64,000 nt of DNA from a bacterium. GTDB lineage: Bacteria; Myxococcota_A; UBA9160; UBA4427. Every line of letters starts with the position of its first letter. Position 1 is the first letter of the stretch. The stretch lies in NCBI GenBank assembly GCA_024742285.1, contig JANSYR010000004.1, positions 1 to 64,000 on the forward strand, read 5' to 3'. Positions 24,294 to 33,400 of the stretch are shown in pieces. Under the pieces are notes generated by a model that saw nothing but the letters and a program-made list of their open reading frames with translations, did not search any database and was not told the DNA's origin. The position numbers were made by a program, and so were the translations under genes.

Positions 24294-25478
24294 ATGCCGA
24301 CGATCGACCCTGCCAACGCCGATTTCGTGCTCGACGAGATGCCCGGCGACGCGCTCCACGCGTTGTTGCGCGCCTGTCGCGAAGCGGGGCCGATCGTGCC
24401 GACGCGCTTCATGGGGCTCGACGCGCGAGTGATCGCGGGTCACGACGCCTTGCTCGAGGCCTTCCTCGACGAAGCGACCTTCCCGGGACACCGCATGTAC
24501 CAGGCCTCCTTCGAGCCGGCGATCGGCGCGAGCTTCATCTCCGATCCGGATCCCGTGAGCCATCTGCGAACCCGGAAGCTCGCCACGCCCGCCTTCCGTT
24601 CCCGCGCCGTCTCCCGCTTCGCCGAGGAAGGCATCGCCCCCCTCGCCCACGAGCTCCTCGACGCCCTCGCCGACCGCGAGCGATTCGATCTCGTCGCCGA
24701 GTTCACCGCCCGCCTTCCCTACCTGGTGATCACCCGCCTCCTCGGTCTGCCTCGCGAACGCGAGGACGAGTTCCACGCCTGGGCCCTCGCCCTCCTCACC
24801 TTCCGTGACGATCCGGATCGTGCCCTCGAGGCCAAAGCCGCGCTCTCGGCCTTCCTCGCTCCGGTCGTCGAAGCGAGGCGCGCCGAGCCCCGCGACGACG
24901 TGATCAGCGAGCTGGTCGCGAGCGAAGTCGACGGACGCCGCCTGACCGACGAAGAGGTCTTCTCCCACGTCCGCCTCCTCTTCCCGACCGGCGGCGAGAC
25001 GACACACGGATCCCTCGGCAACCTGCTCTCCACGCTGTTCACGCGCGAAGGCGAATGGGCGCGCCTCGTCGCCGATCCGTCCCGCATCGAACGAACCGTC
25101 GCCGAGGGCCTCCGCTACGAGACCCCGATCGCCGTCCTGCCGAGGCTCTCGGCGAGCGCCCCGACGGCGTTCCGCGGCGAGAAGATCGACCCGGACACCT
25201 GGGTCCTCTTCGCGATCGCCGGCGCCAACCGCGACCCCGATCTCGTCGAAGCCCCGGACCGCTTCGACCCCGACCGCGCGCAACCGCCGAACCTGGTCTT
25301 CGGCCGCGGCCCGAAGAGCTGCCCCGGCCTCCACCTCGCCCGCCGCAACATGGAGGTCGCCCTCGGCGTGCTCACCGAACGCCTCCCCCACCTCACCCTC
25401 GAGGACGAATCCGCCGCCCTCCCGCGTCGCACCGTCCTGCGCTGCCCCGACGCCCTCCACGTCCGCCGCCTGGACTAA
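24294..25478 (+). CDS. Cytochrome P450
   Basis: This 394-residue soluble bacterial P450 has the heme-binding loop FGRGPKSCPGLHLARRN with the axial Cys near residue 344. The K-helix ExxR is EGLR in VAEGLRYET, and the I-helix oxygen-activation segment is FPTGGETTHGSL, with T-T following the acidic residue. The substrate cannot be read; the neighbouring SnoaL and START genes hint at hydrophobic compounds. No dedicated reductase is adjacent. A 2Fe-2S ferredoxin is encoded far downstream at 62518, but pairing is speculative. The ATG at 24294 is weakly supported by AAGGAA upstream. A tandem repeat follows the stop. Confidence 0.93.
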   Translation: MPTIDPANADFVLDEMPGDALHALLRACREAGPIVPTRFMGLDARVIAGHDALLEAFLDEATFPGHRMYQASFEPAIGASFISDPDPVSHLRTRKLATPAFRSRAVSRFAEEGIAPLAHELLDALADRERFDLVAEFTARLPYLVITRLLGLPREREDEFHAWALALLTFRDDPDRALEAKAALSAFLAPVVEARRAEPRDDVISELVASEVDGRRLTDEEVFSHVRLLFPTGGETTHGSLGNLLSTLFTREGEWARLVADPSRIERTVAEGLRYETPIAVLPRLSASAPTAFRGEKIDPDTWVLFAIAGANRDPDLVEAPDRFDPDRAQPPNLVFGRGPKSCPGLHLARRNMEVALGVLTERLPHLTLEDESAALPRRTVLRCPDALHVRRLD

Positions 25479-25526
25479 CGAAGAAGCAACGGGACCACCC
25501 ACGGTCACCGCAGCCCAGCGCTCACG

Positions 25527-25673
25527 CGCCCCGAACACGATCAACGGAAGTAGTCGAAGCTCGACTCGACGCCGCGAACACGATCAGCGTCAGTAGGAGC
25601 TCGACTCGGCGCCCCGAGCCCGATCGGCGTCAGAAGAAGCTCGACGACACGCCCCGAGCCCGATCGCCGTCGC
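25527..25673. repeat. Tandem repeat, about 3.6 units of 40-43 bp
   Basis: Units start at 25527, 25570, 25610 and 25650 (partial), each opening CGCC(C/G)CGA followed by a GATC-containing core and ending AGCTCGAC. Unit 1 is 43 bp with a 3-bp insertion; units 2 and 3 are 40 bp. The copies are diverged from each other. The array lies between the P450 stop and the DUF4279 stop, in the 249-bp convergent gap. It is not a CRISPR array because there are no spacers. Confidence 0.8.
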
Positions 25674-25727
25674 CTGAGGGGCCAGGCGCCACGCGGGCGT
25701 TCAAGCCGTGCCCCAGCCGCAAAAAGG

Positions 25728-26141
25728 TCAAGCGTCGACGTCACCCGAATAGATATCGAAGGCGGCGACCAGCCCGCGCTCGGAGAGGGCCTGGGCGATC
25801 CGGGGCGAGAGTTCGAAACCTTCGTTGTACTGGTCGAGGAAGAGGCTGCAGAGGATCGACGCCGAGAAGCGATCGGTCAGGCTCGACCACTCGTCCATGT
25901 CGTTCGAGAGCGAGCCGAGCATCACCTCGATGTGCTCCTCGAGCTCGACGCGCTCGGAGAGTGGGCTGTCGAGGATCCACGCGCCGGTCGGCTCGACGGC
26001 GTCGCCGCCCTTGCCCTCGATCTTGTCGCCCTTGCGATGCTGGCGCGACGGCGGGCGTCCGAGCAGCGCCGAAACCTCGTCGGGATCCAGGGACTCACCG
26101 AAGACGCGCAGAGAGGCACGTACGCGCCCGATCGCTGCCAT
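25728..26141 (-). CDS. DUF4279 domain-containing protein
   Basis: This 137-residue cytosolic protein opens IGRVRASLRVFGESLDPDEV SALLG, the characteristic start of DUF4279, with WILDSPLSERVELEEHIEVM and a closing region GFELSPRIAQALSERGLVAA. Function is unknown in the family; members are often encoded beside toxins or immunity proteins in other genomes. The ATG at 26139-26141 is clear. There is no obvious operon partner. Confidence 0.82.
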   Translation of the reverse strand: MAAIGRVRASLRVFGESLDPDEVSALLGRPPSRQHRKGDKIEGKGGDAVEPTGAWILDSPLSERVELEEHIEVMLGSLSNDMDEWSSLTDRFSASILCSLFLDQYNEGFELSPRIAQALSERGLVAAFDIYSGDVDA

Positions 26142-26234
26142 CGCTCACTCCTCTCCAGATCGTCGGGCGGGTTCGACCCGATCGCTCCCGATCCTATCAC
26201 AGTGACGCCAACGGCCCTCATGTCGCTTCGACGG

Positions 26235-26555
26235 CTACTTGAGTACGCAGCCTTCGTAGCAGGCCTTCCCGATCGAGACCGTTCCGGCCTGCGAGAGGCA
26301 GTCGAGGATGCATTCGTCCAGCGCGCTCAGATTCTCGCAGCGACTGCCCTGGTAGAGGTCGAAATCGTAGTCGGAGAGTTCGTGCCGGGCGTCCACCACC
26401 CGCCCACAGAGCATCATCTTCTGCCCCACCGTGAACTCGTTGAGCTCGTCGGCCCCGCCCCCGGACACGATGTTCGCGAGCTTCGCGCCGATCCAGAACA
26501 CCAGGAACGCGACCACGAGCGCGAGCAGCAGCGCCGGCAGGAATCGTTTCTTCAC
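26235..26555 (-). CDS. Membrane-anchored Cys-containing hypothetical protein
   Basis: This 106-residue protein has an N-terminal membrane helix (LPALLLALVVAFLVFWIGA) and an exported domain with five Cys after the helix (LCGR, SRCENL, DECILDCL, KACYEGC region), suggesting disulfide bonds. It is unrecognised. The GTG at 26553-26555 directly abuts the TAG stop of the upstream lipoprotein gene, so the two are probably translationally coupled. It is likely a periplasm-facing partner of that lipoprotein. Confidence 0.68.
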   Translation of the reverse strand: MKKRFLPALLLALVVAFLVFWIGAKLANIVSGGGADELNEFTVGQKMMLCGRVVDARHELSDYDFDLYQGSRCENLSALDECILDCLSQAGTVSIGKACYEGCVLK

Positions 26556-27044
26556 CTAACACCCCTCCACTTCGAACGTCTGGGAGAGCAGGACTTCACG
26601 CGTTTCTACGACGCGGATCACGAACTCGTAACGCCCGCTCTTCAGCTCCTCGGGATGCTCGAGGTGCCAGAGGGCGCGACCGGAGAGAACCGACTCGCCC
26701 CAGTCGAGCTCGGGGTTCGGGGCCCGCGCGGCCGACTCGGTCCCCCAGAGTCGTTCCGAGGGAATCGCGAGCTCGGGATGGATCCATCTGAACTCGACCG
26801 GAAGCACCCCGCCGAATCGCGCCCCCTCCGCCTCGATCCGGTAATCGACGCCGAAGAGCGCGCCGGGCGCGCAGGCGATCCGGGTCGTCTCCTCGACGAA
26901 CGCGTAGCGACCGGACTCGAGCGAGAAACGACCGGCGAGCTCCACCGACGCCGCGAGCGACTCGGGCGCGATCTGACCGCCGCACCCCGCGAAGACGAGC
27001 ACGGCAACCGAGAAGAGCGCCCATTCGACGCCTCGCCCTCTCAC
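26556..27044 (-). CDS. Lipoprotein with DUF3859-like domain
   Basis: This 162-residue protein has a signal peptide ending VAVLVFAGCGG, where AGC is a lipobox for lipidation. The body contains GVDYRIEAEG, a strand-rich core and HLEHPEELKSGRYEFVIRV followed by a LLSQTFEV close, which resembles DUF3859. The start is set at GTG 27042-27044, which overlaps the stop of the upstream GNAT gene (GTGA) and gives a normal n-region. A GTG 18 bp further upstream also exists. The downstream Cys-rich membrane gene begins immediately after the stop. Confidence 0.72.
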   Translation of the reverse strand: MRGRGVEWALFSVAVLVFAGCGGQIAPESLAASVELAGRFSLESGRYAFVEETTRIACAPGALFGVDYRIEAEGARFGGVLPVEFRWIHPELAIPSERLWGTESAARAPNPELDWGESVLSGRALWHLEHPEELKSGRYEFVIRVVETREVLLSQTFEVEGC

Positions 27045-27535
27045 AGTGCTCGTTCGAACCACGTCACGTCCCAGTACCGCCCGAACTTGAAGCCGACCTC
27101 ACTGAACGTCGCGATCCGTTTGAAACCGCACCGCTGGTGCAGTGCCAGCGAAGCGTCGTTCGGAATTGCGACGCCGCCGTAGGCCCGATGGGCCTGCGGC
27201 TCCTCCACCAGCGCGTCGAGCAGGTGGAGATAGAGCGTCGTTCCCGCCCCCGTCCCGACCCGATCGTGATCGAGATAGATGGAGGTCTCGACGCTCCGCG
27301 CGTAGGCCGGCTTCGAACGGAACACACCGCTCGAGGCATATCCGAGGAGATCGTCCCCGTCCGCAGCGACGAGAAGGCGGTGGGGTCCCGACGTCGAGAA
27401 GCCCTCGAACCAGCCCATGCGCGCCTCGAGGGTCACCGGTGCGAGGTCGAAGGTCACGTGGGTGTGTTCGACGTAGTGGTTGTAGATCTCGAGGAGCCGC
27501 GGAACGTCCTCGGCGATGGCGGGACGGATCTTCAT
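27041..27535 (-). CDS. GNAT acetyltransferase, phosphinothricin-acetyltransferase-like
   Basis: The 164-residue protein opens MKIRPAIAEDVPRLLEIYNH, typical of the Pat/Bar subgroup, with VETSIYLDHDRVGTGAGTTL as the acetyl-CoA loop and NDASLALHQRCGFKRIATF as motif B, plus a terminal GRYWDVTWFERAL close to that of known phosphinothricin acetyltransferases. Actual substrates may be methionine sulfone or sulfoximine analogues. The ATG at 27533-27535 overlaps the stop of the DUF6614-like gene (ATGA) and its own stop overlaps the lipoprotein start, so it sits in the middle of a tightly coupled run. Confidence 0.9.
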   Translation of the reverse strand: MKIRPAIAEDVPRLLEIYNHYVEHTHVTFDLAPVTLEARMGWFEGFSTSGPHRLLVAADGDDLLGYASSGVFRSKPAYARSVETSIYLDHDRVGTGAGTTLYLHLLDALVEEPQAHRAYGGVAIPNDASLALHQRCGFKRIATFSEVGFKFGRYWDVTWFERAL

Positions 27536-27885
27536 CAGAAGCGCTCGCCCCCGCGCTCCCTCCCCGGATCGGGGAAGTCGCGGTAGAGGGCGAACTCGAC
27601 CCGGGCCGCGTGGCGGTTCACCGCGTGGTGCAGCGATTCGATCGGCCCTTCCCGGCGCGAGACCTCGCCGAAAGCGCGATCGAGCTGGGCCAGGTCCTCG
27701 ACCTCGATCTCGACGTGGAACTCGCCGAGCGTGCGCGGACCGAGACCGAGCTTCCGCCGCGTGAGTCGGTGGCCCGCGATCCGGCCGTCTTCGCGGAGAC
27801 GGCCCAGGTAGGCGTGAACGGCGTCGGAGAACTCGACGTCCGAAGTGCCCGGCTCGAGGTCGCACCAGATGTGATAGACGTCCAT
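27535..27885 (-). CDS. DUF6614-like protein
   Basis: This 116-residue cytosolic protein opens MDVYHIWCDLEPGTSDVEFS and contains HRLTRRKLGLGPRTLGEFHV followed by a segment ending HHAVNRHAARVEFALYRDFP. That matches what I recall of the DUF6614 family. It looks like a dimeric ferredoxin-like fold, as in many small stress or heme-binding proteins, but no function is established. It is the first gene of a coupled four-gene minus-strand run (this, GNAT, lipoprotein, Cys-rich membrane protein), 19 bp after pyrE, so the run may even begin at pyrE. Confidence 0.75.
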   Translation of the reverse strand: MDVYHIWCDLEPGTSDVEFSDAVHAYLGRLREDGRIAGHRLTRRKLGLGPRTLGEFHVEIEVEDLAQLDRAFGEVSRREGPIESLHHAVNRHAARVEFALYRDFPDPGRERGGERF

Positions 27886-27904
27886 CGATGGTCCGCCCCG
27901 CCGG

Positions 27905-28468
27905 CTAGATGGGCAGATCCTCGCGCGTGAACAACGCTTCGAGGGTCACGTCGCGCTCGGCGAAGGCCTCCGCGGCGCCTTCGCCGCGATCGACCAGGCA
28001 GATCACCCGCGCGACCTTGCCGCCGGCCTCCTCGACGATGTCGAGGGCTTCGAGGGTAGAGCCACCGGTCGTCGTCGTGTCCTCGAGGAGCGCGACGTTC
28101 TGACCCGCCGCGAAGCCGCCTTCGAGCTGGCGCCCGAGGCCGTGCTTCTTCTTCTCCTTCCGCACGAAGAAGCCGAGGAGACCGTCCGTCGCCGGATCGT
28201 TCGCCGCCGCCGCGAGGACCGCGGACACGAAGGGCACCGCGCCGACCGCCATCCCGCCGACGGCGTCCACCGGCGGTCCGCTCTGCAGCATGTCGAGGAC
28301 CAGCTTGCCCGCGAGTCCCACGCCCTTCGGCCGCATCAGGGTCTGACGCAGGTCGAGGTAGAAGTTGCTCTTCTTGCCACTCGCGAGGGTGACCTCCCGT
28401 CGCTCGAACGAGACGTCGAGGATCAGGTTGAGGAGGGCCTGGCGATCGGCGGGCGTCACTTGGGGCAT
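27905..28468 (-). CDS. pyrE: Orotate phosphoribosyltransferase
   Basis: This enzyme converts orotate and PRPP to OMP in pyrimidine synthesis. The 187-residue protein has the PRPP-binding motif VALLEDTTTTGGSTLEAL near residue 130, FYLDLRQTLMRPKG near the N-terminus and the flexible catalytic loop RKEKKKHGLGRQLEGG. The ATG at 28466-28468 is clear. pyrF, the next enzyme in the pathway, is in the same window (35595) but in a separate transcription unit. Confidence 0.93.
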   Translation of the reverse strand: MPQVTPADRQALLNLILDVSFERREVTLASGKKSNFYLDLRQTLMRPKGVGLAGKLVLDMLQSGPPVDAVGGMAVGAVPFVSAVLAAAANDPATDGLLGFFVRKEKKKHGLGRQLEGGFAAGQNVALLEDTTTTGGSTLEALDIVEEAGGKVARVICLVDRGEGAAEAFAERDVTLEALFTREDLPI

Positions 28469-28514
28469 GTCTTGGGGGCGTCCTGTGATGAGGGTCTATC
28501 GATCGGGCGAGATC

Positions 28515-29693
28515 CTAGAGCTTGCGGATCCCGAGCGCGTACTCGGCCACCATCTTGGTGTGGAGGTCGGACGTGCCCTCACCGAACTCGAGCGCCTTGG
28601 CTTCCATCAGCAGGCGTCCGATCTCGTATTCCGCGGTGACGGAGTAGCCGCCGAAGACGGCCATGCCGTCGAGCGCGTTCTGGGTCGCGGCGACGCTGGC
28701 CTTCCACTTGGCGAGCGACGACTCGAGTGAGCAGCGCTCGACCCCCGCGTCCTTCATCCGTCCGAGCCGGTAGACGAGCTGCCGGGCCTGCTCGGTTCGC
28801 GCGACCATCTCTGCGAGCTTCGCCTGCACGAGCTGGAACTCGCCGATCGGCTGACCGAAGGCCTCGCGGTCCATCGCGTAGGGCGCCGTCAGGTCGATCG
28901 CGCGCTGGGACTGGCCGACGCAGCGAGCAGCGACCGAGAAACGACCCATGTCGAGGGCACCGCCCAGGATCGGGAAGCCGCCGCCGGGCTTGCCGAGCAC
29001 CGCCTCGTCCGGCACGAAGACGTCCTCGAAGTGGACCTCGGCCAGATTGTCGCGCTTGAGCGTCCGCATCGGGAACTTGCCGATGGTGAGGCCCTTCATC
29101 TCGCGGGGGTCTGCGACGAACGCGGTCACGCCCTTGTGCTTCTTCGTCCGATCGATCGAGGCGACGATGAAGAAGAGACCCGCATGGTCGGCGTGGGAGA
29201 TGAAGACCTTCGTGCCGTTCAGCAGATAGCCGCCGTCGACCGGCTTCGCGGTCGTCTCCATGTTCGCGAGGTCGGTGCCGCCGCGGGGCTCGGTCAGGCA
29301 GGCGGAGCAGATGATCTCGCCGCTGGCGATGCCCGGCAGGAATTTCTGCTTCTGCTCGTCGGAGCCGTGGGCGAGGATCGAGCCGGCGCAGAGCGAATTC
29401 GCGACGGACACGACGCTCGCGATCACCCAGTCGACCCGGGCGAGCTCTTCCATGATCACGCCGTAGGTCAGGACGTCGGTGTAGGACCCGCCGTACTCCT
29501 CCGGAATCATCGGACCCATCAGTCCGAGTTCCGGCAGCTTGTCGACGAGCTCGGTCGGGTAGCGCTCTTCGTTCTCGTATCGCTCGACGTGCGGAAGGAT
29601 CTCGGCTTCGGCGAAGTCCCGGACGGTCTTGCGGACGAGACGCTGCTCCTCCGTCAGGTCGAAGTCCATCATGCGCTCGAGGGCAGCGTTCAT
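28515..29693 (-). CDS. Acyl-CoA dehydrogenase
   Basis: This 392-residue FAD-dependent alpha,beta-dehydrogenase of acyl-CoAs has LTEEQRLVRKTVRDFAEAEI at the N-terminus, ICSACLTEPRGGTDLANMET (FAD/substrate signature), and DREAFGQPIGEFQLVQAKLA. The C-terminal EFGEGTSDLHTKMVAEYALG holds the Glu at the catalytic-base position of short and medium-chain enzymes. FGEGTSDLH recalls the glutaryl-CoA and related branch, so the exact substrate is open. The ATG at 29691-29693 is chosen; MDFDLTEEQ nine codons in is an alternative. The divergent region upstream leads to the AURKAIP1-like gene. Confidence 0.93.
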   Translation of the reverse strand: MNAALERMMDFDLTEEQRLVRKTVRDFAEAEILPHVERYENEERYPTELVDKLPELGLMGPMIPEEYGGSYTDVLTYGVIMEELARVDWVIASVVSVANSLCAGSILAHGSDEQKQKFLPGIASGEIICSACLTEPRGGTDLANMETTAKPVDGGYLLNGTKVFISHADHAGLFFIVASIDRTKKHKGVTAFVADPREMKGLTIGKFPMRTLKRDNLAEVHFEDVFVPDEAVLGKPGGGFPILGGALDMGRFSVAARCVGQSQRAIDLTAPYAMDREAFGQPIGEFQLVQAKLAEMVARTEQARQLVYRLGRMKDAGVERCSLESSLAKWKASVAATQNALDGMAVFGGYSVTAEYEIGRLLMEAKALEFGEGTSDLHTKMVAEYALGIRKL

Positions 29694-30101
29694 CGTCTCG
29701 GGTTCCTTGGTCGTCGGGCGCGGCGGGCGGGCGATACGGGGAGCGCCGGCCGGGGCCACCCGCGAATCGCCGGCGCGGCCGATTCCGCCTCGGGCGGCAC
29801 CGTGGGAGCCGGGGGGCGCGCGGACCGGCCCGGGGCAGCGCGGCGCGGGGCCGCTCCGTTGCGATACTAGCCGCTCCCGGGTGGGACGCCTGAAAACGTC
29901 CGGTTTCCGGGCGATTGGAGCGGTTTATCCCCGTGGGGCATCGGAAAACCGATGGAAATTCCGGGGCGCCTCGCCTAGATTTCCGGCCCTCCGGACGCCG
30001 ACCCCCCGCGACCGGCACCCGAATCCACCCCGCACGCCCGAGCCTCCCGCGGCAGACCCTGCCGGCGGCCTCGCTCGACCCGCGGAGAAAGACGATCCCC
30101 G
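29694..30101. other. 408-bp divergent intergenic region with inverted repeat
   Basis: It separates the acyl-CoA dehydrogenase and the 43-aa gene. A perfect inverted repeat CATCGG-AAAA-CCGATG lies at 29939-29954, in the middle, followed by AT-richer sequence that could hold the promoter of the small gene. No coding frame is convincing. Confidence 0.5.
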
Positions 30102-30233
30102 ATGAGCGCAAGCAAGAAGTCCCGCGGCCACATCAAGCGAAACAAGAGTGCCCGCTACCGCGCGAAGCTCAAGGCCAAGCACCGCCGCGCACGCAAGCGC
30201 CAGACCGGCGGTGAGCGGAAGTATTATCGATAG
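30102..30233 (+). CDS. AURKAIP1/COX24-domain small basic protein
   Basis: This 43-residue, highly basic protein, MSASKKSRGHIKRNKSARYR followed by AKLKAKHRRARKRQTGGERK and YYR, matches the short bacterial AURKAIP1/COX24 family. In mitochondria the COX24/AURKAIP1 tail is part of the small ribosomal subunit (mS38), so a ribosome-associated role is probable here. The start is ATG at 30102-30104. The stop codon lies inside a 10-bp-arm hairpin, and a second hairpin with a T-run follows. It is too short for routine gene finding. Confidence 0.8.
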   Translation: MSASKKSRGHIKRNKSARYRAKLKAKHRRARKRQTGGERKYYR

Positions 30234-30248
30234 GCTTCGCCTATCGAT
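30226..30248 (+). terminator. Perfect hairpin overlapping the stop of the 43-aa gene
   Basis: Arms ATCGATAGGC and GCCTATCGAT pair perfectly around a 3-nt TTC loop, or as a 9-bp stem with a UUCG-containing loop. It contains the TAG stop. It could act with the next hairpin in termination or in RNA stability. Confidence 0.6.
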
Positions 30249-30287
30249 GTGCACGGCGCTGCGCGCCGCGCACGGGTGACTCTTTTT
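30249..30287 (+). terminator. Rho-independent terminator
   Basis: A stem formed by CGGCGC/GCGCCG extended by GTGC/GCAC across one mismatch is followed within 10 bases by TCTTTTT at 30281-30287. It terminates the small AURKAIP1-like gene; the RND gene lies convergent beyond it. Confidence 0.65.
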
Positions 30288-30455
30288 GGCGGGCGCTGCG
30301 CGCCCTTGGGCTAGGGGCGGCGTTGCTCGCGCGAGGCGACGTGCCGGCGCTTTGAGGGGCGCCGTTCGTTGCGGGCCCGCCGCCGCACGCCGGTCCCGCA
30401 AGAGACCGTGGCGACGGTTCGTTGGCGACCCGCTCTTCGTCGACTCGTTGCGTCG

Positions 30456-33400
30456 TCAGGCGGCGCGGGCGGAGCTGGGGAGGCGGGCGACGACGCTTCT
30501 TGCGAGGGCGCCGACGCCGCTGATGGGCTGGTCCTGCTTGCGGCTCTCGAAGACGACGAAGACGCTCGGGACGAAGTAGAGCGCCAGGATCGAGGCGCCG
30601 ATCACGCCGCCGGCGATCGCGGTCGCCATCGGGGGCCAGAAGCGGCCGCCGAAGATGATCAGCGGCAGGAAGCCGCCGATCGTCGTCATCGTCGTCGCCA
30701 GGATGTGGCGCGTCGCGTCCAACACGACCTCCGCCGTCGCTTCCGGATCCGCGTTCACCGATCGTGCGTCCGATCGGAGGTGGTTCAGCACGACGATCGC
30801 GTCGTTGATCGCGAGCCCCACGAGCCCCATCGTGCCGACGATCGCGACGAAGCCCATCGGGTGGCCGAAGATCCAGATCGCGAGCATCGCGAGTCCGACG
30901 CTCAGGAACGCGACGGCGAAGATGATCGAGGCCATGCGGAACGAGTTGAACGTCAAGACGATCGTCGCCGCCATCAACACGAAGAGCGGGAGCGCGAACG
31001 CGGCGAGCTCCTGGGTCGACTCGGCACGCTGCTCGAAGTCGCCACCGAGCTCGAGTCGCACGCCGGGCGGGAGATCGATCGAGGCGGCGTCCATCCGCGT
31101 CGAGAAGTCGTCGAGGGACGTCTGGATCAGCTGATAGGGCACGAGGAACGCCTGGACGGTGTTCACGCGTTCGCCGTTGCGGCGGGTGATCGCCGCGAGC
31201 TCGGGCGTGAGCTCGAGTCCGCCGACGACGCTGAGCGGAATCCCTGCCAGCGCATCCGCGGACCCGACGTCGGCGTTCCCGCGCAGGAAGCGCGTCGCCT
31301 GGATCCGATCGATCGCCGCGCGATCCCGGTCCTCGACGCGGACGCGGATCGGAATCTCCTGCGTGCCGTCGAGGATCCGGCCGGCGCGCACGCCGGTCAG
31401 CGCCGCGTTCAGCTGATCCGCGATCTCGCCGAGGGGGAGACCCGCGAGCCGCGCCCGGTCCTCGCTCGCGTTCACGACCAGCTTCGGGCGGCCGCCGAGC
31501 AGCTTCGCCCGCGTATAGGTCACGCCCTCGGTCTCGGCGAGGACGGCGCGGATCCGCTCCCCGCCGTCGCGCAACGCGTCGAGATCGGGTCCGACGAGTC
31601 GCACCTCGATCGGCGCATCGAAGGGCGGCCCCTGCTCGAAGGGCAACGCCAATACCAGCGCCTCCGGCACCGCGCGCCGGAGCTCTGCCTGGAGCTCGGG
31701 CAGGATCCGCTCCGTCTCCGCCGGCGACGCCGTCTGGACGAACCCGCCGCCGTAGCTCGCGATGTCGTAGTTGCCGAACATGTTGTAGAAGACGCGCGCG
31801 GGCGACTCGCCCGTGAACCAGTGCGACTCGACGACGCCTTCCTTCGCGTCGACGATCGCGCGCACGCGATCCACGACCTGCCGGGTCGCGTCGATCGAAT
31901 AGTGGGCAGGCAGGTCGACCAGGACCTGGAACTGATCGCGATCGTTGGCCGGGAAGAACTGGAGCGGGAGCGAGCCCGCGACGGCGAAGCCCAGGATCGG
32001 AAGCGCCGTGCCGACCGCGACGCCCAGGGCCGGGCGGCGCAGGACGGCGACGATGCTCTGGCGGTAGCGCTCGCGAAGGACCGGGTTCGAGTAGCCGTGC
32101 CCCGAGCCTTCCGGTGCCTCGGGGTCGTGGGCGATGAAGAAGCCGGCGAACGCGATGATCACGGTCATCGACAGGGCGAAGCTCGACAGGACCGCGAGGC
32201 TCACACCGACACCGATCGTGCCCACGAACTCGCCGCTCGCGCCCGGCTGGAGCGCGATCGGCATGAACGCGAGGGTCGTCGTGAGCGACGACGCGCCGAG
32301 GGGCACGACCATCGCGCGAACGACCTGCCCGACCGCGTCGGCGCGGGCCACGCCGCGTCGCAGCTTCAGCGTGTACTCGTCGACCACCACGATCGCGTTG
32401 TCGATCAGCAGACCCAACGCGATGATCAATCCGGTCACCGAGATCTGGTGGAGCGGAATCTCGAGCCACTTCATCTCCATCAGCACGAGGAGCAGCGTGA
32501 GGGGCAGGATCGACGCCACCACGAGCGCGGACCGGAAGCCCATCATGAAGAAGAGCACCGCGACGACGATCGCGGCGCCGAGCGCCAGGTTCGTCACGAG
32601 ATCGGAGAGGCGCGCTTCGGTATAGCCGCTCTGGTCGAAGAGGATCCGGTAGCCGACGCCGGCCGGGACCTCCTCGCCGTAGCGCTCGATCACGCCGCGG
32701 GCGCGCGCGGCCCAGAGGTCGACGCGACCGCTCCGCGCCAGCATCGTCGCCGAAACGGCGACGCCCCGGCGCCCGTCGAGGATCGCCATCGTCGCCGGCG
32801 GGTCGACCTGGGTCTTCGAGACCGTCCCGAGGTCGCCGATCCGGAGCATGCGCCCATCGGACGTGCTCCGCAGCGGAATCGCGCGAACCCGGTCGACGTC
32901 GGTCAGCTGACCCGCCACCTCGAAGGGGATCGTGCTCGCTTCCGCCTCGAGGCGCCCCGCCGGTCGGCGCGTGTCCGCCTGCCCGATCGCCGCCGCCACG
33001 TCGTTCGCGTCGACGCCGATCTCGGCGAGCACCAAAGGATCGAGCGCGACCCGCAGCTCTTCTTCGGCTTCGCCGTAGAGCTCCGTCTCCTTCGTGCCGG
33101 GCAGGACGCGCAGGCGACTCTCGAGCTCTTCCGCGAGACGGGTGAGGAGCGCGAGCGGCGCCTCCCCCTCGCCGTCCCAGGTGAGGCCGACGAGGAGCGT
33201 GACCGCCGTCGACGTCCGGTCCGCGAACTCCGGGGGACTCACCTGTTCGGGCAGCTCTGGCAGGACGTCCGCGAGTTTGTCGCGCACCCGGGACCAGATC
33301 TCGTCGACGTCACTCTCGTCGTACTGCTCTTCGAGCTCGAGCCGGACGGACGAGAGGCCCGTCCGCGAGATCGACTCGATCGTCTCGATCTCGTGAATCT

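Noticed and set aside
25527-25673. CRISPR array
   Set aside because: The repeats are directly tandem with no spacers and no cas genes are present.
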